NCBI GenBank assembly: GCA_033964015.1
Contig: CM066919.1
Coordinates: forward strand, 2,694,101-2,758,100
Source of the DNA: Scolanthus callimorphus
Lineage: Eukaryota; Cnidaria; Anthozoa; Actiniaria; Edwardsiidae
DNA: 64,000 nucleotides
Direction of reading: 5' to 3'
The position numbers were made by a program, and so were the translations under genes. The number at the start of each line of letters is the position of its first letter. Position 1 is the stretch's first letter. Below are positions 11,301 through 59,910 of the stretch, in pieces. Under the pieces are notes generated by a model. The model did not search any database. It was given only the letters and a program-made list of their open reading frames with translations, and was not told the DNA's origin.

Positions 11301-13217
11301 GATTTGATCTTGATTCATAACATATTTGCACTATATGCAAAGGGAGTGGTTAAAATAATTTGTTCAGTTGTTTGTGTCCGGAGTTTGGGCAAATTGTTCT
11401 GTAGTTTTGTCAATTTTGAATAACAGAATTTTACTACACGAGAAAAATGAGTGTTTTTACACTGTTTACAGAAAACATTTTTGATTACCATTCCAAACTC
11501 TTTTCTTTACCACTTTCAAACTGTTGCAGCTTTTTTTCGATGTTACACAAATTTGTACAGAGTTTTTTGTAATAGTCAGAGTCAGTTGATTTGTAGTATG
11601 TTATTTATTTAAGCATTAGAGCATGACTTTTTTCGGTGAAAAGAGCATGTGTGATATGTAATGTTTACAACATGAGCAGCCGTGTTGTATCAGATTTACA
11701 ACACAAGAGGTTAGCGCGAGTGATGTAAATCTGATACAACACGGATGCTCATGTTGTAAACTACTTAAACAATTCATCGCTTCTAGTGTCCGCTGTTTAA
11801 AAAATCTTGTAAATTTGAAAAATCTTGTAAATTTGTAAAAAGATGTTTCATGAAAGTTGCTATGCAAATTAGTTACAACCACTAGTGGTTGTATTAGAAT
11901 TACAACATGCTACAGTCCCGTGAATCTTATTGTGTTTCTATTGTGTTGTTCTTATTAATTATTCATGAATTTTTTAATGGGAGACACAAAAAGGTTGTAA
12001 AATTACGAGCCTCAGGCGAGTGATTTCAAAACGTTTTGAGTATCTCTCCCAACATCACAAGTGCTCTATTTTTCCAATAAAGTCACAGAACGTTGTGCTC
12101 TAATGCTTTTATGATAATATAACTCTGGGAGAACCATTACTTAATCAGTAAAATAAGCGCATACGTATTGGACCAATCAGAGTATGCATATCATAGCTGC
12201 TATATTATAAAACTCAACAATATATTCATTATATGTCATGCCTCTTCAACTTCAGTATCATGTTTCAAATAAAAACATGAAACATATTTTCCTGCTTCTG
12301 ATTGGTTAAGCACAATTGGCAAATTCTGGATATCTTTAAAGGCGAGAGACTTATACCATCAATGGTGTCAAAGATTGGATAACTTGAAAAATTATTGCAC
12401 ATGTGCCGTCACAAACTTGTAAGCAGGCTGGTCAGGCCAACTGCCTGCTCTCTCAGAGACGTCAAGTGGGAAAATTAATTTTGAATGAATAATAAAACAA
12501 TTAATGAATAAAATACTTTATGAATATTATAAGTATTAAGTTTCCAATAAATTTAAATATCCCACTGTTCTTTAACGATATGTTACCTCCATGTGCGCTC
12601 GGCATGCATACCTTAAATTATATACAAAATATACCGGCAAAGTGAAAGGCATCGTGTTGCACTTGCGATTCAAAACAATGCGAGCCACTTGACCTCGTGC
12701 AACGCCTCTATTTTCACGGCTTCGATTCAAACAAAACCTTGAAGTAAAAGAAAAAATTCTGAGTTTGAACCTTTTAAATTTTGCGACTTTTATGGTTTTC
12801 CTTAAAAGAGATCTTAAATATTTGCTGGTAGGACATGTGCAGATTTAATTATTTCTTCTCCGTTTGGTCAAATTGAACTCAAGTCAATGGGCAAGAGTAA
12901 GCCTTGAAGCACTTCGAATTCAACAAGCCAGAACAAGTCCAATAACATTGACCCACAGACAATGGTTTCCTTACCATGATGTAGAATGTTATGCTCTTGC
13001 AAAATGCACATGCACTGAACTGCTGCAGTTCGATTGACGTCTCGCCATGTTTGACCAGCCAGTCAACCAAATCTCGTCCAACAAAGCAACACGGATACAG
13101 CCTTAAGTGGTAGCGACGATCCTTAATCATTTGTGCATCTCTTTCATGGTGCAGACGGGTTCTTAGATGTTCACCAACCAGCAAAATCTGCAAGGATTTG
13201 GGAGATATTCGCTCCAT
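5315..13217 (-). CDS. DEPTOR: DEP domain-containing mTOR-interacting protein (DEPTOR), 8 exons, one frameshift
   Basis: Exons: 13217-12975, 10759-10639, 9361-9183, 8640-8591, 8543-8399, 6389-6319, 5840-5736, 5446-5315; all introns are GT-AG and all phases agree. The product is about 348 residues (vertebrate DEPTOR is about 409). DEP1 (roughly 12-105) shows MIKDRRYHL, CCFVGRDLVDWL and, after splicing, HHVCDDH..FKDEMLFYRF. DEP2 (about 122-198) shows CFVGSALVDWMVERGE. A Ser/Pro/Arg-rich linker follows. The PDZ domain (about 270-348) shows GFGFVVRGAEP and VDPSGPAAAAGLK. In animals DEPTOR binds and restrains mTOR complexes in the cytosol through its PDZ region. Exon 1 lacks one base near 13035: the DEP1 frame before it (LVKHGE) and after it (NRTAAVQCMCILQEHN) differ, while the later frame fits the exon 2 phase. 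The start ATG (13215-13217) is preceded by a TGA in frame, so a longer N-terminus would need another exon. Confidence 0.9.
6140..6220 (-). repeat. tRNA-derived SINE head, minus strand
   Basis: On the minus strand GTTAGCTCAGTAGTAGAGC resembles a tRNA A box with D-arm, and GGTCCGGGTTTTAACCC resembles a B box with T-arm at tRNA-like spacing. Flanking sequence has no clear acceptor-stem pairing, so a SINE remnant in the DEPTOR intron is more likely than a tRNA gene. Confidence 0.5.
6412..7014. mobile_element. DNA element with long inverted repeats (TAGACTGCTTGCAGTCCC ends)
   Basis: The ends TAGACTGCTTGCAGTCCC (6412) and its complement (to 7014) are inverted. Inner blocks 6468-6523 and about 6765-6822 (TCCTCGCGCGCCA, CTCACCTCCCCC) are also inverted, giving terminal repeats over 100 bp interrupted by indels. 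It sits 22 bases upstream of DEPTOR exon 6, inside the intron. No transposase is visible. Confidence 0.75.
7025..7179. mobile_element. 155-bp MITE (TTCGTATGACTGTGAAA termini)
   Basis: TTCGTATGACTGTGAAA at 7025 is repeated in perfect reverse complement ending at 7179, and the inner bases (CCGCGACA / TGTCGCGG) extend the stem to about 30 bp. A related end (TTTTCACAGTTATACGAA) is found near 37873. Confidence 0.75.
7479..7726. mobile_element. MITE with internal CGCGAATTTGAACCTAAAAAA duplication
   Basis: The ends TATACAGGGCTTCTGG and CCAGAAGCCTATGTATA are imperfect inverted repeats. The interior repeats CGCGAATTTGAACCTAAAAA twice (near 7582 and 7655) along with other CCGCGAA phrases. Flanking CCCTGGAATT phrases (7440-7470 and 7770-7800) resemble tracts near 19730 and 43620-43800. 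Confidence 0.55.
8045..8375. repeat. TTG/TTA trinucleotide microsatellite
   Basis: Mixed (TTGTTATTG)n and (ATT)n tracts, mainly 8178-8290 and 8322-8372. A unique segment ending GATAACCGCACTTTATGTG (8060-8170) precedes them. Their long open frames of poly-Leu or poly-Cys are artefacts of the repeat. The array starts just past the 3' end of DEPTOR exon 5 within the intron. Confidence 0.9.
8641..9182. other. DEPTOR intron 3, no element recognised
   Basis: I see no gene, clear inverted repeat or tandem repeat in this 542-base intron. Confidence 0.5.
9538..10060 (-). mobile_element. 3' fragment of a CR1/L2-like LINE
   Basis: On the minus strand, 9780 to about 9650 encodes a LINE C-terminal signature (QTFGYSGALLWNNLPSELR) ending at a stop, preceded by frameshifted coding remnants. 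A short 3' UTR follows and ends in a (TCTG)n tail at 9541-9562. This is a 5'-truncated insertion in the DEPTOR intron between exons 2 and 3. Confidence 0.7.
10760..11611. other. AT-rich DEPTOR intron 1 sequence
   Basis: No gene seen. Contains a poly-G run near 11179-11192 next to T/A-rich simple sequence (11110-11280). Confidence 0.5.
11612..12108. mobile_element. MITE with internal hairpin (AGCATTAGAGCA ends)
   Basis: AGCATTAGAGCA at 11612 and TGCTCTAATGCT ending at 12108 are exact terminal inverted repeats flanked by TTTA on both sides (possible 4-bp target duplication). Inside, 11663-11703 and 11724-11761 form a hairpin of about 38 bp whose loop contains GAGGTTAGCGCGAGTG. A second phrase with the same flavour, GAGCCTCAGGCGAGTG, lies at 12007. 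It is inserted in DEPTOR intron 1. Confidence 0.75.
12109..12974. other. Remainder of DEPTOR intron 1
   Basis: No gene recognised. The phrase GGACCAATCAGAGTATGC (near 12171) resembles the ATTGGT/ACCAAT edges of other palindromic repeats in this window. Confidence 0.4.
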
Positions 13218-14372
13218 TTGGAGACGCAAAGACACTTCTTCTCACATTTCAGGTCTTCCCGAACACAAACTGAAATTCGACGCGCGACCCTTGGTGGGAA
13301 ATCCGCTGGTCACTGAACGTGTTCCCTGCTCTGAAAAATAGTGTGCGGTTGCGAGGCGGGCACCGCGGAGAGTTAATCGCATCATCGAGTCGGAAAAAGA
13401 GCATTAAAGTCAGACTCTGCAACTTGGGGAATGTTCCAGTTTTTGTCCTTCTCGCCCACTGTTTTCCTGGACAAGATGTCAGTGAAATTGTTTGTTGTGT
13501 ACCCGCGCTGTGAGTCATGGGACAAACTAAAGGAGAACACCGTACAAAATTTAGCTAGTGCGCGATGTTTGGGATATACTGCCATATTTATCACCCTGCT
13601 TATTTCCAAATGATTCTTCAATACACCTATTACACCATCACACAACTGTCATTGTAGCCCGCGCGCGATGCGTCATGGGAGGAAACAGAATCATGGACAC
13701 TGTTTTTGTTTTCTTCTATATAGGCACTTATAAACACTTTTTAGCATTGACGCTGATGGGAAGGGACCTTATATGAATACTAATATCATCCAACATCAAT
13801 GGAATAAAATAGCTTTATTAACGTGTCAAAGCGTTCTAGCACATGGGAAAATTCGGGAGATTCTTACCAAGAGCTTATTCGAAGATTATTTATTATCAAA
13901 CATCACACTATTGTTTCAGCAATTTACAGCCAAAGACGCTCAAGAGTTCCCCTCTAGAGTGCAATAATGAGTTGATTATTGGAATAATGGATCCATTATT
14001 CGATTCAATAATGCACCAGTCAATTGTAACCACCACCCCCCCAACCTCGGGGAAGGGTGGGGACATGGACTTTTAGCTGAGCAATACTAGATTTTTGTCC
14101 CCACCCTTGAGGCGATACGTGTTGGAAAGTCCCCCACCCTGTGGGGCAAGAATTGAAGTGATTCGATGCTACTTTGTCGGCCAAATATCAAGTCCTCTCG
14201 CCTGAAATATTCCTCCTAAAAGTGTTTCTCGTCACTGACTTCTCTGCAGAACCATTTATTGCTTGGGAATGTTGTTGGTGTTAAATTAACACATCCAAAG
14301 TGGTACCATGATCAACACTGGATAAATGATAATGATTGAGCTCAGCTTCCGCACTTTAGATTCACCGACGAC
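13218..14372. other. DEPTOR upstream region and candidate promoter
   Basis: No gene recognised. 13280-13420 is locally richer in CpG than its surroundings and lies directly upstream of the DEPTOR start, so it is the natural place for the DEPTOR promoter. A small inverted pair TTATTGGAATAATGGATCCATTATTCGATTCAATAA sits near 13975-14012. Confidence 0.35.
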
Positions 14373-14993
14373 CGCGGTTAGCGCAGTGGTAGAGCACCGG
14401 GCTTATGTGCGGGAGGTTGAGAGCTCAAACCTCGGCTGGACCAACAGTCAGGGCTCTTTTCTAAATAATTGAGGAGAAGGTCTTGTAGACTATTGCCTTT
14501 GCTCTAATCTCACTGCAAATGGTTAGAGGTTAGACCTTCGCGTCTTCTCGGATAAGGACGTTAAACCGTAGGTCCCGTCTCTCACATACACTACACTAAC
14601 CGGAAACCAGAGGGACGTTAAAGAACCAAACGAGGACCGTCGGAAGTTGCCCAACCTCTGCTGTGTCACAGAACTCGCCATACTAAGACTCCGTCCACAC
14701 TACACCGTTTTCAAACGAAAACGGATACTTTTTGCCCTCCGGATACGGCTATCGTCCACACTACAATGCCGAAAACGATCACCGAAAACGGCGAAAACAA
14801 TACGGCGAAAACGATAAGTGTGGACGCAAATCTTTTTGAAAAATGAGCAAAAAGTATCCATTTTCGTTTGAAAACGGTGTAGTGTGGACGGGGTCTAATA
14901 CACACTCATTATTATAGAACTGGTTTCTATAGCATGAGTTATCCAAAATTGTAAAGCGTTTAGAGTTTTGAGGATAAGTGCTATATACGCACC
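14373..14993 (+). mobile_element. tRNA-headed SINE, family A, split by a MITE
   Basis: The head has an A-box-like GGTTAGCGCAGTGGTAGAGC and a B-box-like GGTTGAGAGCTCAAACC. The body shares TCTCGGATAAGGACGTTAAA and ACTAACCGGAAACC with a second copy at 50563-51020. The tail after the inserted MITE (14687-14895) carries GTAAAGCGTTTAGAGTTTTG and AAGTGCTATAT, a phrase typical of LINE/V-SINE 3' tails. Confidence 0.65.
14687..14895. mobile_element. Harbinger-like MITE, copy 1 (GACTCCGTCCACACTACACC ends)
   Basis: A 209-bp element with about 45-bp terminal inverted repeats, flanked by TAA on both sides (14684-14686 and 14896-14898). Three-base TAA duplications are characteristic of PIF/Harbinger transposons. 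The interior repeats CGAAAACGAT. It is inserted into the SINE at 14373 and a second copy lies at 54928-55282. Confidence 0.8.
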
Positions 14994-15341
14994 TCTTTAC
15001 TGATTCAGTACCGCAAGAAGACAGAGCATGATATGACCCTTCAATCTTTTTTCCTGCCGTTGTCTTTACTGGAAAATTGGCCGGACATATGGCGTTTTTG
15101 ATCGGACATTGTTCGCCACATCGTATATTTTGAGATTAAACACTGACAACACTTTCGAAAATTATTAGCTAGGGATACAGCCGATTGCGTTTGAGCGTTT
15201 TACCCTAACAGTTCGCACGTTATGTTTGAACGTTTGAAAGTTGCGTTTCTAGGATGGAACGAGACGTTTCTATGACGAACCAAAGAGTTCTGTCCTCTCT
15301 GATTGGTCAATGAAAAATACACATGGCGGTTGCCCTTGGAA

Positions 15342-15346
15342 ACGTC

Positions 15347-15440
<94 letters not shown>

Positions 15441-15463
15441 AGTCTGTCTGTCTGTCTGTCTTA
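15342..15463. repeat. (GTCT)n microsatellite
   Basis: About 30 almost perfect GTCT units, followed by TTAACTGCGAATAG. The same tetramer forms the tail of the LINE fragment at 9541, so this may be the tail of a LINE whose body is lost. Confidence 0.9.
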
Positions 15464-16744
15464 ACTGCGAATAGATGGTTTTCAGTTGTCACGTGACTAC
15501 ATTTATCTCCCCAAATATGCTTTGAAACGCTGTATAATTAAAGGAACTGTAAAGAGAACACAAAATTTTATTTTCTGGGTAACTTTGGGCCAATTGAGTG
15601 TTTTCCGAGCGAAATATAAATAGAAATGAACTCGCGCCACAGCAGAGCTTTTTGTATGTATTTCGAGCGCGATTTTTCTGATCGAATGGGACTTCAAAAG
15701 GGATTGTACTTCTGTCTGTAGAATCTGTGCGCAGCGCTATTATACTAAATAAAAAGATAATATAGATTACTTCATGGTTAGTGAGAGTGTGGACGATTTT
15801 TCTTCACGAGTTGCAAAGAGCCGCGAACGAACGTGTGAGCGTAGCGAACGAGTGACTAACATATTTGCGGGTCTTTTCTGCAACGGCCATTTATCTGATG
15901 CTTGTGCCTCCTCTGTAAACTCCGAACATTAGATCCGTCCATACTATACCTGGTTTCCGTTCTATATTACGCATATCCACGACTCCTTAACCGCAATTGC
16001 GTGACCATAATCGTTTTGTCACGGGGGGCGTGTTTCCCCTCTCTGATTGGACCAAAATGACGTATCTCATTTATGATTGGCCGTGCATTATTTCCGCATC
16101 TGGAGGTAAAGTACCGCAGAAAGTTGTTCGAATATTTAGCTGAGTTCGAACTTTTCGGTATTTCTAAGGACGGATTTGCAAGCTCTGTAGAATTTTCTTC
16201 ACCTTTTAAGCTACAGGTAAGTGCTGCAAAGATTGAAGTTTGGTTCGACAGCTATTAGGATGTTCCAAATGAGCTTGTACTCGGAACATTTTCCCTGTTG
16301 TTCCACTTTGCACATTTCCCGATATTTCTTGTGTTGTTTTTGTAGTTGTCAATGCAACCTCGACGTCTCACTTCATTTCGAGTTCATCTCAAATGATACC
16401 TAACAGTCATCTCTTCCTTTCTCTCTAAACGCTAAGAATAACTATTAGTTCCATAAGAGCTCGCATACTAAATGTCATGGTTCAGTCATACATTCAAATT
16501 CTCGACTGTTGTCAACAGTCGCGAGAACAGTGTTGAACCCCCAAAAGAAGACACTGCTTTTATTGCATTGCAAAGAAGACTGAATTCGTAAAGCTAAATT
16601 TGTATACGATAGCAAAATATATGGCCTTTATTTGCAGGTAAATTCAATAGAGCAACTTCAATGTATTGTCCTAATCCCAGACATGTTGCTAAATTGGGTT
16701 TTGGGGATCACAGGCATAGTCCCCCTAAAAGTGTTCTTTATTTA
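15464..16744. other. Intergenic sequence, no gene
   Basis: Nothing coding is supported. Short palindromic remarks only: GTGAGCGTAGCGAACGAGTGAC near 15834 and GTTGTCAACAGTCGCGAGAAC near 16508. Confidence 0.4.
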
Positions 16745-17611
16745 CCCGGCGTAGTCAATCGTTAAAAATCGATACCGATAAAAATCACCGATTTTTATCG
16801 ATTGTTCTGTGAAATCGTTAGAAATCGGTAGCCGAAATAAGTGTGCGGAAATCGTTAATATCGATTTTTTCCGGATTTATCGATTTCTAACGGAAGCTAA
16901 GAAAAACGTTTTTTATCAATTGGGAAGAGTAAAAGGTAGAAGAGAGACAACATTCTGCTCACTCTTGATATGAATAGTAGGACTTTAACGTTGAGATCAC
17001 TTTATTATGATTTCAAAAGAACATAATATACTGTATGCTATGGAACTTTTATCGGTTAGTAAGTAGTTAGTAGTTAGTAGAGTGAGGGCATTACGTGAAA
17101 TATCAAACTGAGGTTTGGCGTATCGACCGAGCGATAGCAAGGTTGATACGCCAAAACCGAGGTTTGATATTTCACGTAATGCCCGAGCGGTCGAGGTTAG
17201 TAAGTTGTTTATTATATGGCACTTTTTCTACAAACTTTTTACGAACCAGAAGTCGATCGCCTCGTTCATTTTTGCTAGCAATACAATGACTAATGCAATA
17301 CAATCAGTCTTTGCTTGGAAAATTTATAACTAAATAAATAACGATATAACGATATTTCCAATGGCTTCTTTATATATCATTAAATCGGGAATACGGATAC
17401 AGTTTTCCTGCCCCCGAGGCATATCGAGGCATATAGGGCATATCGAGGCATATAGGTAATAAATCGATAAAAATCGTTAACTTTTCTTAAAGTGCGATCG
17501 ATTTTTAACGATTTTTAAAACCAATCGATAAAAATCAATCAGCCAATAACGATTGTAACGATTTATCGATTGGCAAATCGGTATCGATTTTTAACGATTG
17601 ACTACGCCGGG
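16745..17611. mobile_element. 867-bp transposon with CCCGGCGTAGTCAATCG ends and 7-bp TSD
   Basis: CCCGGCGTAGTCAATCGTTA at 16745 and its complement ending at 17611 are terminal inverted repeats of more than 30 bp, flanked by TTATTTA at 16738-16744 and 17612-17618. Subterminal regions repeat AAAATCGATA / TATCGATTTT many times on both sides. A 38-bp hairpin (17086-17124 / 17145-17184) sits in the middle. No transposase is encoded. Confidence 0.85.
17086..17184. repeat. Long near-perfect hairpin inside the 867-bp transposon
   Basis: Arms of about 39 bases (core ATTACGTGAAATATCAAAC) separated by 20 bases, flanked by GTTAGTAAGT-type repeats on both sides. It is probably a nested foldback MITE. Confidence 0.8.
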
Positions 17612-17929
17612 TTATTTACCATGACCTACAAGAGTTCTCCCAGATAAAACCCTGCAAAAATACCTGGATTGGGCTAGTCAATAGAGGGAGACTGTACACT
17701 ATAACTATGATCAGACCAATTTTCCATTCCTAAAATTATGTATGAATATTAAACACAGACCCTCCTTGATATACTTTTACTTTCTGCCACGAAGTTCCGC
17801 ATTCGATCCTCCTGAATAAACATTCTACCAAATTAAAGTACCCTTATTCCAAAAAGTGTTGCTGCTGATAGTAGAACAAGCAAAATTCCATAAAAGCTTA
17901 AACCTAAAGCGGGGCATATATCCTATAAG

Positions 17930-18100
17930 ATCTGACAGGATCCTATAGGATCTATTAGGATCTTATTAAACACTCCTATAGGATACCTGCCTGTAGCTTC
18001 CTACGGGATCCTGTTTACGTTCCTATAAAGGTCCTATTTTAGGATCATCTAAGATCTAGATCCTATAGGATCCTGTTAGTCCTTGTGTAGGATCCTGTAT
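17930..18100. repeat. Cluster of AGGATCCTATAGGATC palindromes
   Basis: Many overlapping variants of GGATCCTATAGGATCC, GATCCTATAGGATC and GATCTAGATCC occur within about 170 bases. There is no fixed period, so the cluster looks like a self-complementary simple sequence more than a plain tandem array. Confidence 0.7.
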
Positions 18101-19322
18101 ACATTTTTCACTAGTGAGTGATTTTAAAGCTGACAGTTACCTTAATGTATTGTTTTGATTGTCTATAACAATATTGTGAACTTTACAACTCTGACCTCTC
18201 CCCCTCTCCTCAAATTGAAGTTGAGCTGTAGTCATACAACATCATACCCCTCTTCCTGTGCACATGCATATTGTACTGCAGAATCAGTCTTTTTTACATG
18301 AAATTCAGCTGAAGCCCTCATGCATGAATGTTTCTTACAATGTATGATTGCTCATCCAGAAAGAGCTATTGTTTATAAACTGTTCAGAAAATACTAGATC
18401 ACAAAATAGAAATTTAGTTTTGAATGACCGTTGTGACGGTGCAACCTTTTCTGAAATGAGGTGTATCTAGTACATGAATTTCTGTGTGCTCATGCACTTT
18501 TATATGAAATCTGAATCACATGACATTCAAACCTTACTGTTTGACTGTACAAACAAAAGGAAACTGTGATCAACTGAACTTATAATACCATTTATATTCT
18601 TCGTTGATAAATACTCCCCCCCCCTTAGGCTAAGCAGTAATCAAGAGCATATAATAGCTGTTGGAGATTTTTGAGAAATCTGGAGATTTTGCAAGAAATG
18701 CAACAAAATGTAAGAATCATCCAGACTGCATGCATGAGAAATTATACAGTAAAATTAATGCATGAGAATTAAGCATATTTTTAACCATATATACACCACT
18801 TTGAATTTTTATAACTGTCAAGTTTAGATGCTTTTGTCAACTTGTGAAACATTCTGCAGCGGGAGACTTGCACATTATAGCTGTATCTACTGCTCTCCGG
18901 CATAAGAAATCCAATGCTAGAGGCCTGCATAGCAAGCTGTTTCCATGTTCCATGGAAAAGAAACCAAGAGTAACTGACTATTGCCAGGAAGTTTAAAGAG
19001 CGAGTTTTTGGCCTGGCGATTGAAATCTCCCACATTTGATAGTTTATTATGAGAAAAATTTCACAAAACATGCACAATTTTTTCAAAAAAATATTCCCCA
19101 TCTCCTGCGTTTTAAAGGTCAATGGTTGGCATCTCTGATGGAGGATGGGCATTTGTTTTGGTTTATAGTTTGCAAAATGTAGGATGAAAAAATTATTTTG
19201 CTACCAAGTACAAAATATTCCGAAGCATCAATTTGGCCATTTTTTGTGAACTTATATCCAAATCCTAAAATTGTTACTTCTCTGTATATATGCAGGCCCT
19301 CTGATTTCCAACTGAATCTACC
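18101..19322. other. MVP upstream region
   Basis: No gene recognised on either strand. An acceptor-like TATATATGCAG|G near 19283-19293 lies just before the MVP start codon, so the 5' UTR may be spliced and the promoter further upstream. Confidence 0.35.
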
Positions 19323-57216
<37,894 letters not shown>

Positions 57217-57370
57217 ACCCCCGTTCGTACCTCGCCTGCACCTTTAACTAATAGAGTCAAAATAATGACAATACGTTTGTATGGAATTCTTCAATTGTGC
57301 AAAACACGTCTAAATGTCTTGTTCGTGTATTGGGTATCATGTGTTTTGGCACTGTTTCTTCGAGGCTATC

Positions 57371-57376
57371 AATAAA
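57371..57376 (+). promoter_or_regulatory. MVP: MVP poly(A) signal
   Basis: AATAAA 154 bases after the MVP stop codon, followed by a TTTGTTGCTGTTG-type GT-rich stretch near 57413. This is good placement for transcript cleavage near 57395-57410. Confidence 0.65.
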
Positions 57377-59360
57377 ATAAGCAACATTTGGCTGGACAAA
57401 GGTAGGATTAGTTTGTTGCTGTTGCAGCACTTAAAGTGCCACTAGCACCTAATTTCCACTTGCCTGAAATGCCACCAAATTCAGCACACAAGTAGAAGAC
57501 ATCATGATCTTTAGCTCTACGCCATTTTTTTTTGCCAGAAGTTGAAAGGAAAATAGCGTATTTTCACGCCAAAGTTCGAATTTAATGATCTGTTTTCGTC
57601 CTGATATTCATAGAGTCAATTCCCAAGGGACGCAGCACGTGACCCAGCACAGGGAGCCCGAATTGCAGATGATTGCGTTTTTCCCTGTATTTTAGGGCAG
57701 CTATCCAAAAAAGGCGTACTGTAATATGTCTTACGTCTGTGGTTCTAGTCGTCGCATTTTCTACCAGTTTTAGCATTATTTTAATAGACTTCGTAAATGC
57801 AATTCAAAAAGTTATCGATCAATTTTGCTCGATTTTTGTTGGATTGAAGTTCACGACATTTGCAAAGGCCAATCCGAACGCCTGCTCAATTGAAGTGTTT
57901 TAAGACGCCCAAATACATTTCCAAAGTTCTCTGTTGGCCGTGCTTGTCTAGTTCACAGTCTGTTGGTTTGAGTTGACTGTTTCTTTCATGCAAATTTGGA
58001 TCCTTCGACCGAGCGGGCAGTTTCCGCATGCTGGAATGTCGAAAAATAGCTGTAGAATTTCTGTAAAGCCTTGCGCATAATTGTGAATGTGTCAGTTACA
58101 CCACTGTTTCTTGACATGCCAAATGTTAAGCTGCCTCGTGCCCAGGCACGTTCTAGCGATTTTCGTGGCGAAAGCGACTGGGAGCGAGCTAGTGCGAAAG
58201 GCATCATGGGAAGGGCGAGCGGACGATCGCGCGTCTCATTTCTTCGCTTGAGCGTTCCCGTGGTCCCTTGCGATAGCGCCCGAGCCTTCCCATGATGCAT
58301 TGCGCACCGGATCGCCGCGGGGTGTTGCCCCTTTTTGACGGTAGACACTAGTGTAGATGCTATATCTCAAAACCTCCTCCGTTTGGAGATGGTCGCCCGA
58401 CCAGTCGTCGGAAATTTACGAACACCTTGGCTAATTCCAAGATGGCGGCTTTCTATGACAACAGCGCATCACTTTGCCACATTGCAGTTTAATTTGACTG
58501 AGGAGCACTTGTCGGGTAAAAAAAGCTGATTCCCGGAATCTTATCCATTAACTCGCATCAAAGTATTTTGTTGTCGAAAAAATTATCCATCAAAACAAAG
58601 CTATGATGGTTTTTTTTTTACATATAGCACCATGCTATATCTCAAAACCCCCTGTTCCGTTTGCTTGTATGAGGGATACCCGATTTTATTGCAGAAATGT
58701 GTTGTTCTCTTCGTGTAGAGCACATTGGTAGGGTTTTCACCATGATTCATCAAATATTTCACGAGATATCGGCAGTTGAAAATCCGATTTTTAGGAAAAT
58801 TGAGAGAGGTGGTGGGTCTCGGGTACCCACCCCCCTAAACTGGATACTTATAAAGTACCGTTGTTTTGACCTCTTCCCTTAGCCAAAATAAAGTGAATTA
58901 ACCAATTGAGTACTGTTTATTTGTCTCGCTCAAGTCCAGTAATTAAGAACGAAAAAATACACGGGAAGTCGGACAAAAATGTTAACAAAGCGGTTTTGTC
59001 ATAAATCGGTTTTTTAGTGGCCTAACCCCAAACGACTCTGACCATGGGAACCTTGTTTTTTAATGACCGTGGGAAAATCCAAGATGGCGGCCAAATCCAA
59101 GATGGCCGCCGTTGCACTAATAGACGTATCTGTCTAGATACTTGACATTTGAACACATAATGTGTCGAATCCCACTAACATCGGCACAACAAATTCAACT
59201 TTTTTTTGTTAGGATAAAAATACTATTAGTTTCATGAAAAGCAATAAACAAGGATTATGTATCATGATAGTCGCGCCAAAAAAGCACTTTTGGGAGGCGA
59301 TCTCAGTAGCAGCATTAGATTTTCGAACGACTTTCCGCACGCTGCCTTGACAACGTAAAC
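57377..59360. other. Intergenic sequence between MVP and the LINE fragment
   Basis: No gene is supported. 58150-58310 has palindromic pieces (GCATCATGGGAAGG at 58201 / CCTTCCCATGATGC at 58284) around CG-rich text, resembling the insert at 50717-50920. AAGATGGCGGC / AAGATGGCCGCC occurs at 58440, 59083 and 59099. Confidence 0.4.
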
Positions 59361-59910
59361 ATGCCACGTTTTAAAACCGCCGATTTCTTCGCCCGCGAGC
59401 CCACCGTGAACAGTAGTGTTACGGACATTATTAACACGCTAGGTTGGCAGTCTCTTGAACATCGTAGAATAGTCCAAGATCTTTCTGTGTTCTACAAAAT
59501 TAATTTCGGACTTGTCAAGATCAACTCTCCACCTGATATTCTACCTGAACCCGTGTTCTACTCTACCAGAGCTAGTTCTCGTAACCATTTGCAGTTCGCC
59601 CTCCTTCCAGCCAAAATCAATGCCTTCAAATTTTCATTTTATTCGCGCACTATATTCACCTGGAATGCTTTGCCCCAGGCAGCTTTTCCACCGACCTCGC
59701 ACACAGCATTTAAGTTTGTACTGACCCTACCAAGTCAAGCTAATCCGGCGATGGGCTATGGTCCTTAGTCTTATGTTTGTTTTTATATATGTTGCGATAT
59801 TTTATTTGTATTTGTTGGTATTTATTTATATATTGTTTGTTATCGTCCTCACGGGTCAGTCGCCGCTGACCGCCCATTGCCGGATTAGCTTCCAAGTGGC
59901 AATTATATGA
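59361..59910 (+). mobile_element. LINE 3' end (reverse transcriptase C-terminus)
   Basis: A 135-codon frame from 59361 carries the LINE C-terminal pattern LGWQSLEHRRIVQDLSVFYKI and FYSRTIFTWNALPQAAFPP, ending at a stop at 59766. A short 3' UTR follows with GTCGCCGCTGACCGCCC. The upstream RT core is absent, so this is a 5'-truncated copy, different in sequence from the LINEs at 9538 and 21993. Confidence 0.7.
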
